Positions 13,301 through 23,895 of a DNA stretch of 64,000 bases are shown in pieces. The stretch spans positions 29,756,558-29,820,557 of the forward strand of contig NC_088714.1 of the NCBI RefSeq assembly GCF_963576615.1, written 5' to 3'. The notes under the pieces were generated by a model. That model ran no database searches, was not told the origin of the DNA, and saw nothing but the letters and a program-made list of their open reading frames with translations. Made by a program: the position numbers and the translations under genes. Within the stretch, counting starts at the first letter, position 1. Each line of letters begins with the position of its first letter. Origin of the DNA: Watersipora subatra. Its lineage: Eukaryota; Bryozoa; Gymnolaemata; Cheilostomatida; Watersiporidae.

Positions 13301-16300
13301 CTGATGACTAGAAGTTGTGTTCCCAAAAACGTATTGTTCTACACTCATCTCTATTTCTAGTTCAAAGCAGCTTTAACATTCTTGAAAAGTAAAAGCATAA
13401 CAAAATTTTGGTAGAAGTATATGGTAAAATATAAGCAAGATTATCTGGTAGATTATGTACATAATTTTTTATACTATTTTATATGCTCACTTGCCTAAAT
13501 AAATCGCATGCACTCTTTCTCCTAAACAATGACTAAACTATTAACATTGGAAATGGCAGGTTTACTGAAATTAGGTGGCTCTAATTGTACTCCTCATTTT
13601 GCTAACCATCATTCTTGCAAGAGCTGCACGGAAACCTTTTAGTTAGAGGTGAGAAGGTTAAGATGACACAATATGTGGAAAAATGGCTAAGCAAAATACA
13701 TGTATGCATGCATATTCAGAATAATGTCATGAAATCTTTGGGGCAGATGAGATATTGCACAATAACTCACAATTTTCAAAAAATGGAAGGGGCTGATACA
13801 CTCTCGTAAATTCAATGTATGTTCACTTGTGGCGATTTCGTAGTTCAAATAGCTTATGACAAAAGAGCTTATGTAAACAATAAATAACGAGTTGCATAAA
13901 CTGCATCTATGCTGATCATACGCTGTCTATGTGTATAAGCTGAAGCGATTTTAGGTGGGTAAATGACCGACTGCAGATTCTACTAGATTTTAGCAGATAT
14001 ACATTTCTCTTACTAGTATTAATATGTGACAAATGTTAAGCACAAAACTAAAATGATGAGATTTACTGTGCACTACTATTATTGACTGTTCAATAATAAA
14101 TCCTGTTGGCCAACACTGACGAGCAAATGGCTCTTGCAAAAGATAATTCTCTTGCCAGCTGCATTATGATTTTCTATGAAGATTGCCCGAAGGATTTTGC
14201 TGGAAAGCCGCATCTTGCAACCTCCTATGTAAGCATGTCTCAAAAAACAAATTGACTGTGACATTCTTTTATCATCATTATACATAGAACTTAAAAACAT
14301 GATACATGTATTACCAAATCTCATGAAATACTACTTTGAGCATGGCTTACTCCATATTAGCTTGCATAAATTCTCAGAACTCAGTACTGATAGAGAAATC
14401 ACGGCAATATTCATTAGCAGTAACTTTGGTGTTTTAGAAAAACAAAAGTGTTCACTGCTGATGGTCCTGTGAGATGTATGAAAAGGCTAACAGTTTGGCA
14501 TTAGACCTAGTTTGTCAAAAACTGTTAACAGATTCAGCCCTTCCATGAAGTCATGACCAAGCTTGAAAAACCCCTATATTAGTTGGGATTTCCATATCCA
14601 TTCTAGTAGCCAATAAAAGCCTTCAAAGTATCATGTGTAACTGATGATAGTCTCATTAGTAGTAATCTTAATCGTTCTCAATCTATATAATTATATAAAT
14701 CTCTGTGTTTGTTGTTTGTCATTCTTGTGTCTAGGTATAGCGATTAAAATCTAGGAGCGAAAAATCCGAAACGAAAAATAATAGAACTAGGAATTTCAAG
14801 TTTTGCAGCCAGGCAAGCTAGCCATTATGCTACGCTGTCCTTGCCATGCTATCACATAACTGTGCACATATTTATGCAACGTTTGCAAAAATACTACTGG
14901 TTACTACTAGCATGCTTGAAGATCAAGATTCCGTGGAAGGTCATGACACGTAACGTAACAATTATAATTGTTGCGTTACGTTTATAATTCAAAATAAATG
15001 GCTTCAGACGGACGAACACAGCTCTTATTATAGTAAAGATTTAGACTAGCTTAAGTTACTAGCGTAAGTTAGTCAAATTCATTAGGTTAACAAACTTAGC
15101 CAATTGCAACTACATTACCTGCCATTGCTTATAAGCTGTTTTAAATCTTGAACGAATGTTTAGCATAAGAAGTAAGAAATGTTTCTCAACCATATGTTTT
15201 AGCTATGCCTTGAGCTTTGAAATATTTGATTTATGCACCAGCCGAACACAGACAGAAATAAACAAACACCTTCATTTAAAAGTTAGAATAGTAAATTTTG
15301 TATATTAAATAAAAGTGAATTTTCTCAGCGAAACCTTTTTATTACCATTTGTTGATGAGCCCACTCCATCCCAACTAAGCCTTCTAGATCCTCCAAACCC
15401 TATACATTCTTGATCAGCAAGGCCAGGGAAAGAGGTTTTAAGCCAATAAAAACTTTTTAGATTTGCAAGGTAAAATTCTCCAAAAAAGTACAATTTTTGG
15501 TTCCAAAACAATCAGAAAAAGAACTATGACCAAAGTGTTTTCAAATCTTTCCGTTAGATTCTCAAACCAAATATGTGAAAGGAGAAAGAGCCATTCTTGC
15601 TCTCAAATGATGCTGTTGATTCAACCAATGCTAAACTTCTTGACAAACTACCTGGTGAACACAAGAGCTACAAATCGGTTGACATAACGGTTGATCTAGA
15701 TGAAGTCGTTAACTATCCAATAAATTTTTTAAATGGCCGGCAACTTGCGGGTCTGCCTCCTCACAATTTTATTTTAACAAAAGGAGTTTAGTTATTCTCG
15801 TTACAAACTTAGACCCGCCAAAGCTTTGCAAAAGAACTCGATTAGTTATGAAACAGAAGATGTCCTGTTTTAGAAACCACCAAAGTTTTAGAGACTTTTG
15901 TATTTTGACAGGCAAATACAAAAGTGAAAATGTGTTCATCCTTAAAATCCTCATTTCATCAAGTTTGCCATTTGAATTTAAGAGACTTCAGTTTTTATTC
16001 AAACTCAGCTTTGCATGTCTGTGAATAAGAGTCAAGGACAAACGCTACAAGTCGTTGGACCGAACCCCACAGACCTGCATTCTATCATGGTCAACCTTAT
16101 GTAGGCTGTTCAAGTGTTAACAATCCTGAAAATTTGTACGCTTTGAGATCAGATAAAAAACCAAAAGTGTTTTGTACTAAGAGATACTACAGATATAGTG
16201 TCTCAAGATTGTGCGTGGAACATTCACAAGGTCTTTTTAAAGATAAAATTTTAATTCTCCAATTCTTATTACCATGTAATCTAATCATAGGTTCCAGTAC

Positions 16301-17980
16301 ACATTTGCTTCCAAAAAAATAAAAACATTGTTATAACATACGTGTATGTATTTGCTTGGTTATACCTTTTAAATATCTTCCTCTACCCAGGCAACGCCGG
16401 GTACGTGCACTAATTAGTAATAATTAATGACAAATATGTGTCAACTAGGATTAAAGCTAATTTATATAAATAAAAACCTTAACTCCAAATTATGATGGTA
16501 AAATTTATTTAGCCTCACTAACAAAATCAAAATCATTTTGACGTATTCAATACTAAACTATATCTCATGCCGCGTGTTGTGTTCAGCTACCAATCTAACT
16601 AGTTTACGAAAGTACATGTAGCTAATTTCAAGCATGACTGATAAGCTGATCATTACGTAAATCTGCCTAGCTAAGGCTTCTATTATATCTTAACTTACAT
16701 GTATATCTAACAAAAAATATCAAAACACAATTTTTAATAGTAATTCAAATATCAATCTATTCCAACCGTAATTAGAGCAGACAAAAACTAACTGGAGCAT
16801 GTAACATGTATATACTTTTAATAACCAGTCAGAATTGCTTAGAGAAAATGGGACTCACTGTTGGTATGCTATAGAATTGTTAATGCAGATTCAGAACAAT
16901 TTTGTAAGATTAATATAGTACAATATATTTTACCTTGTCGGCTACTTTACAGCAACTATCGAAATGAAGAAACTTGGCAATGTATGGCTCTTCTACAAAT
17001 ATATGAAATTAGGTCAGCCGTTCATATTCTGAATCATAATCAAAGAAGATCACATGCATCAGACGACACTACTTTAAGACACATATTACACAATGGCAGA
17101 TTTGGTCAAATGACTAAAATCTATACTTTTCAGTATCCAACGCAATATCCATTGTTTGATTTAACTTCACTGAGAACTCTTTTTGATGACCACTAAAAGG
17201 TATATATGACTATAGTGCTAACTTTGGTAACTCTATCCGAAAGGCCTGCGTTAACTTAAAACCAACGATCGCGATTCAACAATAATAAGATGAAGGTGAT
17301 TAGCTAGCAATATTTAAATATATTAGAAGTGAAGCTTTTCTTAGATGCCAGGTGGTAGTGAGAATGGTCCCGCAGATGTTTTTATTAAGCAATAGCCTTA
17401 TTTTTTTGGCACAACTTTCAACCTTACCCAATAGCTGTAAATACTTCATCATCTCATCGGTGGTGACTATTATCTCAGACTTTGCAGATGATGAAGGATT
17501 TTCACAGGTGACTCCTTTATTTGTTAACGCCTGCGAGGTTGGTTGGGTTTCCGGTCGGCTAAATAACTGGCAATTTGTAGTCTTTGATGTACTGGCTCGA
17601 GCTAGATCAGCATGTTTTTTATCTTTGCAATGGACTGAGGAATGGGTAGAAGTCAAAACATTTTCAAAGTGGCTCTCAGCAAGGTCCTTATCATCTGATG
17701 GAAGGCTAAATGTATCAATGCTGATTTTCTGAAGGCAAGCTTTTCTGTTTTTTGTGCTTGGTTTTACATCTTGATTATAAAGTTGAAAATGTTCAGCCCT
17801 GGCATTTCTTTGAAAAGATGCTTTATGTTTGAAACCATGTGTAATGTTTAATGAAGTTCTTTGAATGCTATTTCTTCCCTCTTTAGATGTAGAATGTACA
17901 AGATATGGCATGGAGTTAGCCATATAATTCTTACGATTTAAAGCGTGTGAAGCTTTAGCAACGCATGATCCTTTCGGCAT
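4243..17980 (-). CDS. SPDYA: Speedy/RINGO-type CDK activator (complete gene, 7 exons)
   Basis: Coding exons in transcript order: 17980-17428, 16992-16934, 9114-9029, 8374-8203, 6938-6827, 6225-5989, 4394-4243. All six junctions agree in phase and give about 456 codons. Speedy/RINGO proteins bind and activate CDK1/CDK2 without cyclin and act in meiosis and the G1/S transition. The Ringo core is recognisable throughout: IIVTTDEMMKYLQLL, FLHFDSCCKVADK, YLLAMVFMYFSKAKL, FFAALYLANDMEED, YKFEILPWALGKTW, YRAVVSKRCCEE, then the diagnostic MAIEPDHHVWKRERQAHHAG and a CDLCG motif corresponding to the Cys pair after the core in vertebrate SPDYA. The start ATG at 17980 follows an in-frame TAA. The N-terminal extension (about 170 residues, S/T/K-rich) is longer than in vertebrate SPDYA and unrecognised, as is the acidic/Ser-rich C-tail. 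Large introns hold mobile elements. Confidence 0.9.
5989..6225 (-). CDS. SPDYA: Speedy exon 6: CDLC motif and acidic tail
   Basis: A 237-nt exon with acceptor ttttag and donor gtaaaa. It encodes PDGSPRSCDLCGYPSKRTG and then a Ser/Asp-rich stretch (ISEHDSLSPDRESLSPNHNS) that may be disordered and has several Ser-Pro sites, possible CDK targets (inference). Confidence 0.88.
6827..6938 (-). CDS. SPDYA: Speedy exon 5: end of Ringo core
   Basis: A 112-nt exon with acceptor ag/ATTATGG and donor gtgagg. It encodes MAIEPDHHVWKRERQAHHAG and AIRDWIREEQEDKQLI, the conserved end of the Ringo domain (family: EVMAI.P.H..W.R.R..HH.GA). Confidence 0.95.
8203..8374 (-). CDS. SPDYA: Speedy exon 4: Ringo core centre
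   Basis: A 172-nt exon with acceptor tttag and donor gtacat. It encodes YLANDMEEDFEGYKFEILPW, ALGKTWRVHHKVLLDRRIEL and MGYRAVVSKRCCEE. The acidic MEED stretch, PWALG and YRAVVS.RCCEE are signature motifs of the family. Confidence 0.95.
9029..9114 (-). CDS. SPDYA: Speedy exon 3: Ringo core
   Basis: An 86-nt exon with acceptor cttgttttag and donor gtaagt. It encodes YLLAMVFMYFSKAKLTRDEF and then NQFNFFAAL, closely matching the family pattern YLLAM..YFKRA....Y....FF.ALYLAN. Confidence 0.92.
10640..11701 (+). mobile_element. hAT transposon, internally deleted, in Speedy intron
   Basis: The 1,062-bp element begins CAGGGGTCAGTAACCTGCGG and ends GGGTTGCAGACCCCTG, the inverted termini of a common hAT group. 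Flanks are gtctaaat (10632-10639) and atctaaat (11702-11709), an 8-bp target duplication with one mismatch, as hAT insertion requires. It carries only the N-terminal part of a transposase-like frame and no catalytic region, so it is non-autonomous. It lies in the intron between Speedy exons 2 and 3. Confidence 0.88.
10990..11339 (+). pseudogene. hAT transposase N-terminal fragment with BED-type zinc finger
   Basis: The plus strand encodes GLPVCLICNEKFANNRKSNV followed by ARHFQNKHAAFAPKYPEGDE, a C-x2-C...H-x4-H BED-like finger, and after a frameshift KKWVKSGNSSTYASFV and QEIVRHGKPFTNGEYIKESF. This order is that of hAT-derived proteins such as the transposase part of GTF2IRD2 and ZBED/FAM200 proteins. 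The hAT dimerisation/catalytic domain is absent and the frame is broken, so it is a remnant. Confidence 0.75.
14100..14255 (+). other. Unassigned protein-like open segment in Speedy intron
   Basis: A 51-codon plus-strand frame that ends in TGA reads ILLANTDEQMALAKDNSLAS and IMIFYEDCPKDFAGKPHLAT, which looks more protein-like than random AT-rich sequence. No good acceptor precedes it and I do not recognise it. It could be a fragment of a mobile element or chance. Confidence 0.15.
14682..16413 (+). mobile_element. Helitron, partly deleted, carrying helicase remnant
   Basis: The 5' end is A/TCTATATAATTATATAAATC followed by the tgtttgttgtttgtc tract shared with the copies at 22649, 48146 and 56670. 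The 3' end has the short hairpin acccaggcaacgccgggt and terminates CTAA before T, as expected of Helitrons (5' TC, 3' CTRR, insertion between A and T, no target duplication). Inside is a decayed Pif1-like helicase. A tRNA-like segment lies antisense near 14810-14870. It sits in the Speedy intron between exons 2 and 3. Confidence 0.75.
15560..16200 (+). pseudogene. Helitron Pif1-like helicase, C-terminal part, frameshifted
   Basis: Read across at least three frameshifts, the plus strand gives SNDAVDSTNAKLLDKLPGEH, YPINFLNGRQLAGLPPHNFI, TNLDPPKLCKRTRLVM, LPFEFKRLQFLFKLSFA, MSVNKSQGQTLQVVG and NPENLYALRSDKKPK. These are, in order, the C-terminal motifs of the Helitron/Pif1 superfamily 1 helicase (N.KSQGQT is the late helicase motif). 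Rep endonuclease and early helicase motifs are missing. It is dead coding sequence. Confidence 0.85.
16934..16992 (-). CDS. SPDYA: Speedy exon 2: Ringo core helix
   Basis: A 59-nt exon with acceptor atttgtag and donor gtaaaa. It encodes EEPYIAKFLHFDSCCKVADK, equivalent to the vertebrate segment DLIQDFLWMDCCCKIADK. Phase matches on both sides. A longer plus-strand open frame across it is a shadow. Confidence 0.9.
17428..17980 (-). CDS. SPDYA: Speedy exon 1: long N-terminal extension
   Basis: Starts at ATG 17980 (MPKGSCVAKASH...), preceded in frame by TAA. It encodes a basic, Ser/Thr-rich region without known domain and ends with the first Ringo-core helix (EIIVTTDEMMKYLQLL) at a gtaagg donor, phase 1. 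A GTG two codons upstream is not a plausible eukaryotic start. Confidence 0.88.
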
Positions 17981-18399
17981 TACCACAGCTTAACCGACGC
18001 TTTACAATCTTGGTTAGTCACTGTTGTAAATCTAGAATAAAGAAAATATATTTCCAGATTTAAAAACTAACAAAATGTGAAGTAATCAAAATGAATAACT
18101 AATATAATAACGAAATAAAAACTCTTTTGATTAGCTTAGGCGCTTTGAAAATCAAGTTCTGTCAAGCTTTTACAATTAGTATTAGTTTTTCGCACGAGTC
18201 ATATTTGTCACTCAAGTTAAAAGGCAGGGGTGAAACCACAGTAAACTGCAACATGAAGCAAAAGACTATGTTCCTGAAGTAGATTGTTGCTTTTACAAAA
18301 CAAGCTGCTCTTGCTGTGTATTTTTAAGCAGAGTACTGCTGGAACAAGAATAGCAAAAATGGGATGAGTTAGAAGCCCAGGAGAGAACCAATCTGTACA

Positions 18400-19110
18400 T
18401 TTGCGCAGTGTAGCACGGGTTATGACCTCCCTGTTTTACAGGTTTTTTGCCTTATGATGTGGAGCACGATTGTTCTTCATGCCCTTCATACAGCATTATT
18501 TTCGTCATACAACATCAACAAAATGTCTCTCAAAATTTGAATTTCTTGGTCGGTGTGCTGAATGAGTCAAAATATTGAAGATGCTGATATGCTACTAGCT
18601 GAAATCCTTCCCACAACGCCTGAAAGAGATACGATGCTCGCTCTCTCTCAGTTCAGCAATGTTCATTATAAGTTAGAGTGAAAATGAAACCGGAAACAGG
18701 TAATAAGGATTAATTGACAAAATTAAAGTTTAGTAAAACTTAGTTTTAAGTGTTTGTAAGTAACTTTGTTTAGTAAGCTAAATTCATTAAATTTAAATTC
18801 AAAGTCGTTGTTATGCGTCTGTTTCAAAGGTAAGAGCGCCATGCGATACGTGTAATACATAGTAATGTTACATTTTATTGCAGATCATAAGCGCTAAGTA
18901 CACTAAAGTTACTGTAGGTGACTATAGTTACCAAGGTTAATATACTATATAATATATATACTATAATATATGTACAGTATGTATATAAGATTTTGACGTT
19001 TTTTACCAGGACTGTTAGGATTAGATAATTACTATGGGTTTCTATACCCCTCTATAGAACATTTTTGCCTTATGGTGCCAACACCGGAACAAATTGTCGT
19101 ATGGCGGGGC
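18400..19110 (+). repeat. Diverged copy of Helitron internal sequence, interrupted
   Basis: 18410-18500 resembles 48372-48455, and 18895-19090 resembles 48465-48645 of the Helitron at 48146 (shared tracts include actaaagttactgtagg, ttagataatta and ggtttctataccc). The interval between the two blocks is longer here, suggesting a later insertion. Helitron ends were not found, so it is a fragment. Confidence 0.55.
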
Positions 19111-20681
19111 CCACTGTAAATCAAAACTATAGAACCCTTCAAGCAAGAAGAGGTAATTATAATGAAAATAAATGTTAAATGCAATCGTATATTTTATGCA
19201 AAATAAAGGCATTGTAGAACTGTATATTTCAATAACATTAGCATAACATTGGGATCTGCTACATTTGCCCTGCACATTTTTTTAAAACTTTTTATTACAA
19301 TCTAAGTAACAGTGTGCAAAAATGAAAAGCTTGAAGCAACTTGAAATCATCTTTTAAGGAATGGCTGATCCTAAAAATGAAAATAAAAAATACCTTTCCA
19401 GACGAGTCTTGCAATGGACAAAAACATTGTGCAGCAACAACATTAATCACAAAAAGCTGTGTCAAATTAAAAAAATCAGATTTCAGATGCTATGCTAAAA
19501 CGAAAAGATCTTGAAAAGCTCAATTTTGAACCCGCAAAGGACAGCATCACTGGATTGCCATTCTATATAGCTCCCTTTCTACATCCTTTCTCTTAAACTA
19601 GAAATAATCCTAAAAAACCCTCACTTTTCGCAACAGCCCGTATGTACTCTGCTGAGGCCAACTAAAAGTATTTGACAGTGTTTGCCACTTCTCTTGAACT
19701 ACTATTAAAAAGCTATAAAAAACTTGAATGTTCGTATTGCTTTTGACTAAAAGCTGATGGAAAAACTAAAAACCAGTGCAGCTAATGTCATAGAAATACC
19801 AAGTGAAACATGTTTAATTTTTGGTACCATCAGCTTCTAGCTGTAGAAATTATGGTTTGCAGGATTACTTAATCTTACAGGATCTTAATCGGAAGGAAAC
19901 ATTTACAAATATATAACCTGTGCTAAAGCAAGAAAAAAAAGGTTCTGCAAATGAAATGTGACAGGAAAAAAGTGCAACCACTGAGCCACGATGGTGCACT
20001 TGATAAAGGTATTGCAAGATGTTCCTTGATTAACTTACATCGGCTTGATAAGCTCTCTTTGCAATTTTTCATGAGACCAATTATAAACGATCACAATAAA
20101 ATTCTGCACTTTTTAAAAAAATGAGGCGAATACAAAGTGATTGTTGCCACAACTTTATTTACAACTTCAGCACAATGAAGACCATAATGATGATTTGCAC
20201 TGACAAAACTAATGAAATATTGAAAGTAATAATAACAAAAAATTGCTTGTGAGCGTGTCTAAACATACCAGGTAAAATTATTTATTGTGACATTGCTATG
20301 TCCAAGTTTAAAGAAATTACTCAGTAACGACTATTGTGAAAATCGTATCTTTTGTATTGAACTAAAGGCCAAGTATTTGGGGAAATTTTATAGCATTTAT
20401 AAACAAACAGTAGTAATAAACTAAATTTGTTTCAGTTTTTAAAAAAGCTTCATGGTTAATGCTTGCATACCAACTGCATGTGGAGCTAATAATTAAGCTA
20501 CATTTGTAAATAACAAAGCTTGAGTATATGCTAGTGATGATTCAGTTTATTGGGTATTATTATCATCATAATGTACTAGTTGGCTCACGTGATGGAAGAA
20601 CAAGATTTTGTAGAGTAATTTTCTTTATAGTATGCAAAAATGTAAAGATAAATGCAGATTAAATGCTTGTTTTAGTAGTTT

Positions 20682-20885
20682 TTGGCATCAAGGATTATCA
20701 GCAACTTAAGTATTTTGTGTGAGATTATCACACAATTAAAACATTCTGCTGATCATGTGGCTATAGCAAGGCTAATTGCTTATGCTGACCTGAAGAAGGC
20801 ATTAAATGAGTACATGAGTAAAACTGAAAAACTAATAAATGGTTTTTCAGCCTGCAAGATCTGGTTGACAAAACTCAGTATCTGA
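20682..20885 (+). other. Candidate exon or orphan ORF, function unknown
   Basis: The frame after a possible acceptor (ttttagtag, 20679) reads ISNLSILCEIITQLKHSADH, VAIARLIAYADLKKALNEYM and SKTEKLINGFSACKIWLTKL before TGA. It is a strongly helical pattern with regular hydrophobic spacing. No start codon, no neighbouring exon and no family match were found. It could be the last exon of an unseen plus-strand gene. Confidence 0.22.
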
Positions 20886-22648
20886 ACAAAAAGTGTGATG
20901 GCGTTTCATTTTTAGCCAAGTAGCTCCATGTGTGTATGTATACGTTCTTCAAAAATTTAAAGATGATGGGTGGTCTGTTAGGAAATTGTGCCGGTTTTTA
21001 TCTATAAAGAAGTTACCTCTTTGTTGTGCTAATCATTTTACAGAAAAATTGATTTTTAAATTAAAAATGGATAATATTTGGCATTTGTTTTTAATCACTC
21101 ACTAGCCACTGTTTTGCAAAAGGATTATTGTCAGGTATGATAATGTATGTTTTATTTTCCAGAAAAGGTTTCAGCCAGGCTGTTAGGACTACATGTAGTT
21201 TCATTTATTGATGGAAGTTTGTTTTGCATTACTAATGATTGAAAGATTCAGTATGCCTGTAAGATTTTTACGTTAACTTTCGAGTTAACTTTGCAATTAA
21301 ATCTGACAATAATAATGGTAGGACAACTCCCAACATGGCATTATTACAACATATTTCCTATAATGGTAGTTTGTTTAAAGCTGTGTACACATAACTAATG
21401 ACTCATCTGCATTGACTAGATTGCAAGAATACAATCACATTACTGCTTCCTAAAACAAAATATGTAGTCTTCATCAAAGCGGAGTAGTTTGACAGTCTGC
21501 TATTTAGTTCCATAGCAATTGTCAGTACCTTTAGATCTGATAAACATTTCGGTATTGTGTACTAGTTTGATAAGAACAACAGCTTAATCAGTTAAAGCCA
21601 TCATCCTAGTTTCTGTTAAAGTTTCTACTCAACGAATTAACTTGTCACATACTTTTAGAGTGACATATTCAGTTCAGCTGCCTATCATATTAATTTCATT
21701 TTGAAGTTTGCAGAATCTGGAATTTTTACCATAAGCTTTATCATGGTTCTGTTCTCTGCGCGTTATATTGGTTTGCGGCTCTGAGGCTTTTCATCATTTG
21801 ACAGCTTCAAGAGTATGCCAATTGTATGAACTACCATAGTTATTCTCAACTTGCACCGTATCAATAGCTCAGTAGATATCAGTACAAGGTAGGAATCAAT
21901 CTGTTTTATGTGTCTTGATAGATTTTGTTCCGCATGTTGCTGCTTCATTCGTTTTTACATAGTGTTAACTAATGGTGAGAATCTGATGTTGTACTCATGA
22001 GCAAATAATGAGTGTAGTGATCTTTGTCAGCTTATTAGCATTTTGCTAGCCTCTTTCAATCTTTTGATAGTACGTCAAGCTGCTTCTGAATAGTAAAGAG
22101 AGCTAGCTACAGACACTCAAAACAGCTTCAGTGACAAGCTTGGATTTAATATTTAGACTTGTCCGATTATCAGTATTTACTTGAGATTGTTGTGAACTGA
22201 AAGCTAGCTTCTACCACATTAATTGAAAATGCTTCACCTATATAAGCTCTTAAATTTTCTGCCACTCTTTTATTGGCTTTATCTACTTTACGTAGATATA
22301 GTACCTTCCGAAGGTTATAGCCTGTACCATGTGGCATTGGTGACCCATTACAATTTTCTAATTTTCTAATTTGTTATAGGATGTCATAAGCACAATTTAT
22401 TTTTTTAGAAGTGCTTATTGCTGCCAGTTTTTTACTTATTCTGCTCATTGTTCAATGCCTACAATTGCTACCTGATTTATTAACAGACTTCATTTATAAG
22501 TGCAACTCTAACATCTCCACCAACAGGCGACAGACTTTCCAATAACTTTTGATAGCCCTTTTACTTGCGACAATGCTCTGTGGCCAATATAGCTATGAGT
22601 TACACCTATGCCTGTTTTAAGTGTTCCTGCACAGATATTTTGTGATAA

Positions 22649-23664
22649 TCTATAAATATAGATCTCAACCTTTGTCTGTCATTCATCTCTCCAGTTATAG
22701 CGAAAAATAGCAACAAAAAATCACCTTTGTACTGGTTCAGAACTCGTGGCATTTATACTGCAAGTTTACTAACAAGCACGCGTAACCACAAGGCTACACC
22801 ATTCTTATCTTTTTCATCGCTTTTACCATATACTATATATATCCTTTTCGGATTGCACAAGCTAAATGTGCACTTTTTGTTACACATATTACCTTATGTC
22901 TGTTAACTTTTGGAAACTTTTTAAAAGCTAATTTTTTACCATTACGTATTTTTTTAATTTGTAATTTCAAAATGTGCCATTTCAATTTTAAATGCGCTGT
23001 TACACTACTATTTCCGATTTTTTAAAGGTTCGATCGCTAAATACGTAAAAATTAAATACTTTTCACGATTGTATTATCTCGAGTAGGAATTGCCTCTGCA
23101 TTCTCACTTCAATTGGTCAGACAAAGTACCAGACAAGGACAGTCCAATCTCTCATTTTTACATTTTTTCTGGTATCGAGAGGTACTAGTATGCAACAGGT
23201 ACAACCAGAGGTGCAACAGTAACCTTTTTTATGCAAACATTTCTACGCATTAATTGTTATTAACTCAACATACTAATAATTTTTATTGTTTTCTCAGTTT
23301 GTATTAATTTTATCATTACCAAATAACTTTTCATTGTAATTGTAGCACTTCGATCGCAATCGTAACTTGCTTATTATTTTCTATTTACATTTAAACACCT
23401 TTATGGATGTTTTATTTTATCTCTAAATTTATTTCAACAAAACACTTTTTTAATGATATAAAATTTAAAAGTTACAGTTGTTTGAAAAAGTTTGAAAGCC
23501 TTAACAATTATTGTATTTTTTATCTTAATTTATTTGAAGAGCACAAAACACTTTTTTCATGATGTGAAGTTTGAAAGTTAGAATGGTAACAGTTGTTATA
23601 CAGTATGTTGAATGAAAATTAATTTTCTGTGCAAAGATTTTTTTAATACTCGGGCATTCAGTAG
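22649..23664 (+). mobile_element. Non-autonomous Helitron
   Basis: The 5' end is A/TCTATAAATATAGATCTC followed by ctttgtctgtcattcatctc; the 3' end has the remnant ctcgggcattcagtag before T. Internal blocks are shared with the copies at 48146 and 56670: tactaacaagcacgcgtaac, ttggtcagacaaagtacc and gagaggtactagta. No coding capacity. The 3' CTAG has decayed to GTAG. Confidence 0.7.
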
Positions 23665-23689
23665 TCTATACTATAATGATAGCCGTATC

Positions 23690-23895
23690 TGTTCAACTGT
23701 CCATTCGAAGCCATGTCTGAAGGCTCGAAAAAAGGATTGTATCATACAGGATTCAAACCCGCTACCACCTGTGCCAGTCATTCACCTTCCATTATATAGA
23801 ATTTTTGTGCATACATATGCTCAATCTTTGTGCTTTTTAGCACACCTGATGATCTCTCACAGCACACTGGACTGCCAGAATACTAGTAACAATAA
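23690..23895 (-). repeat. tRNA-derived (SINE-like) dispersed repeat, copy 1
   Basis: Shares with 57990-58215 the tracts catacaggattcaaacccgc, acctgatgatctctcacagca and ctg.cagaatactagta. Read on the minus strand, gggtttgaatc resembles a B box of a tRNA promoter. The copy is too diverged to give a full tRNA head. Confidence 0.5.

Larger units (their letters stand above)
17981..22648. other. Intergenic upstream of Speedy, no confident gene
   Basis: It should hold the promoter and 5' UTR of Speedy immediately right of 17980. 18400-19110 contains fragments related to a Helitron. Two weak plus-strand coding candidates exist: about 19480-19595 (acceptor-like tttcag, then MLKRKDLEKLNFEPAKDSI) and 20682-20885. 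The rest shows nothing recognisable. Confidence 0.4.

Noticed and set aside
16861-17196. Plus-strand 111-codon open frame
   Set aside because: It overlaps Speedy exon 2 on the other strand, whose coding evidence is strong; no family match for the plus frame.
17352-17732. Plus-strand 126-codon open frame
   Set aside because: Shadow of Speedy exon 1.
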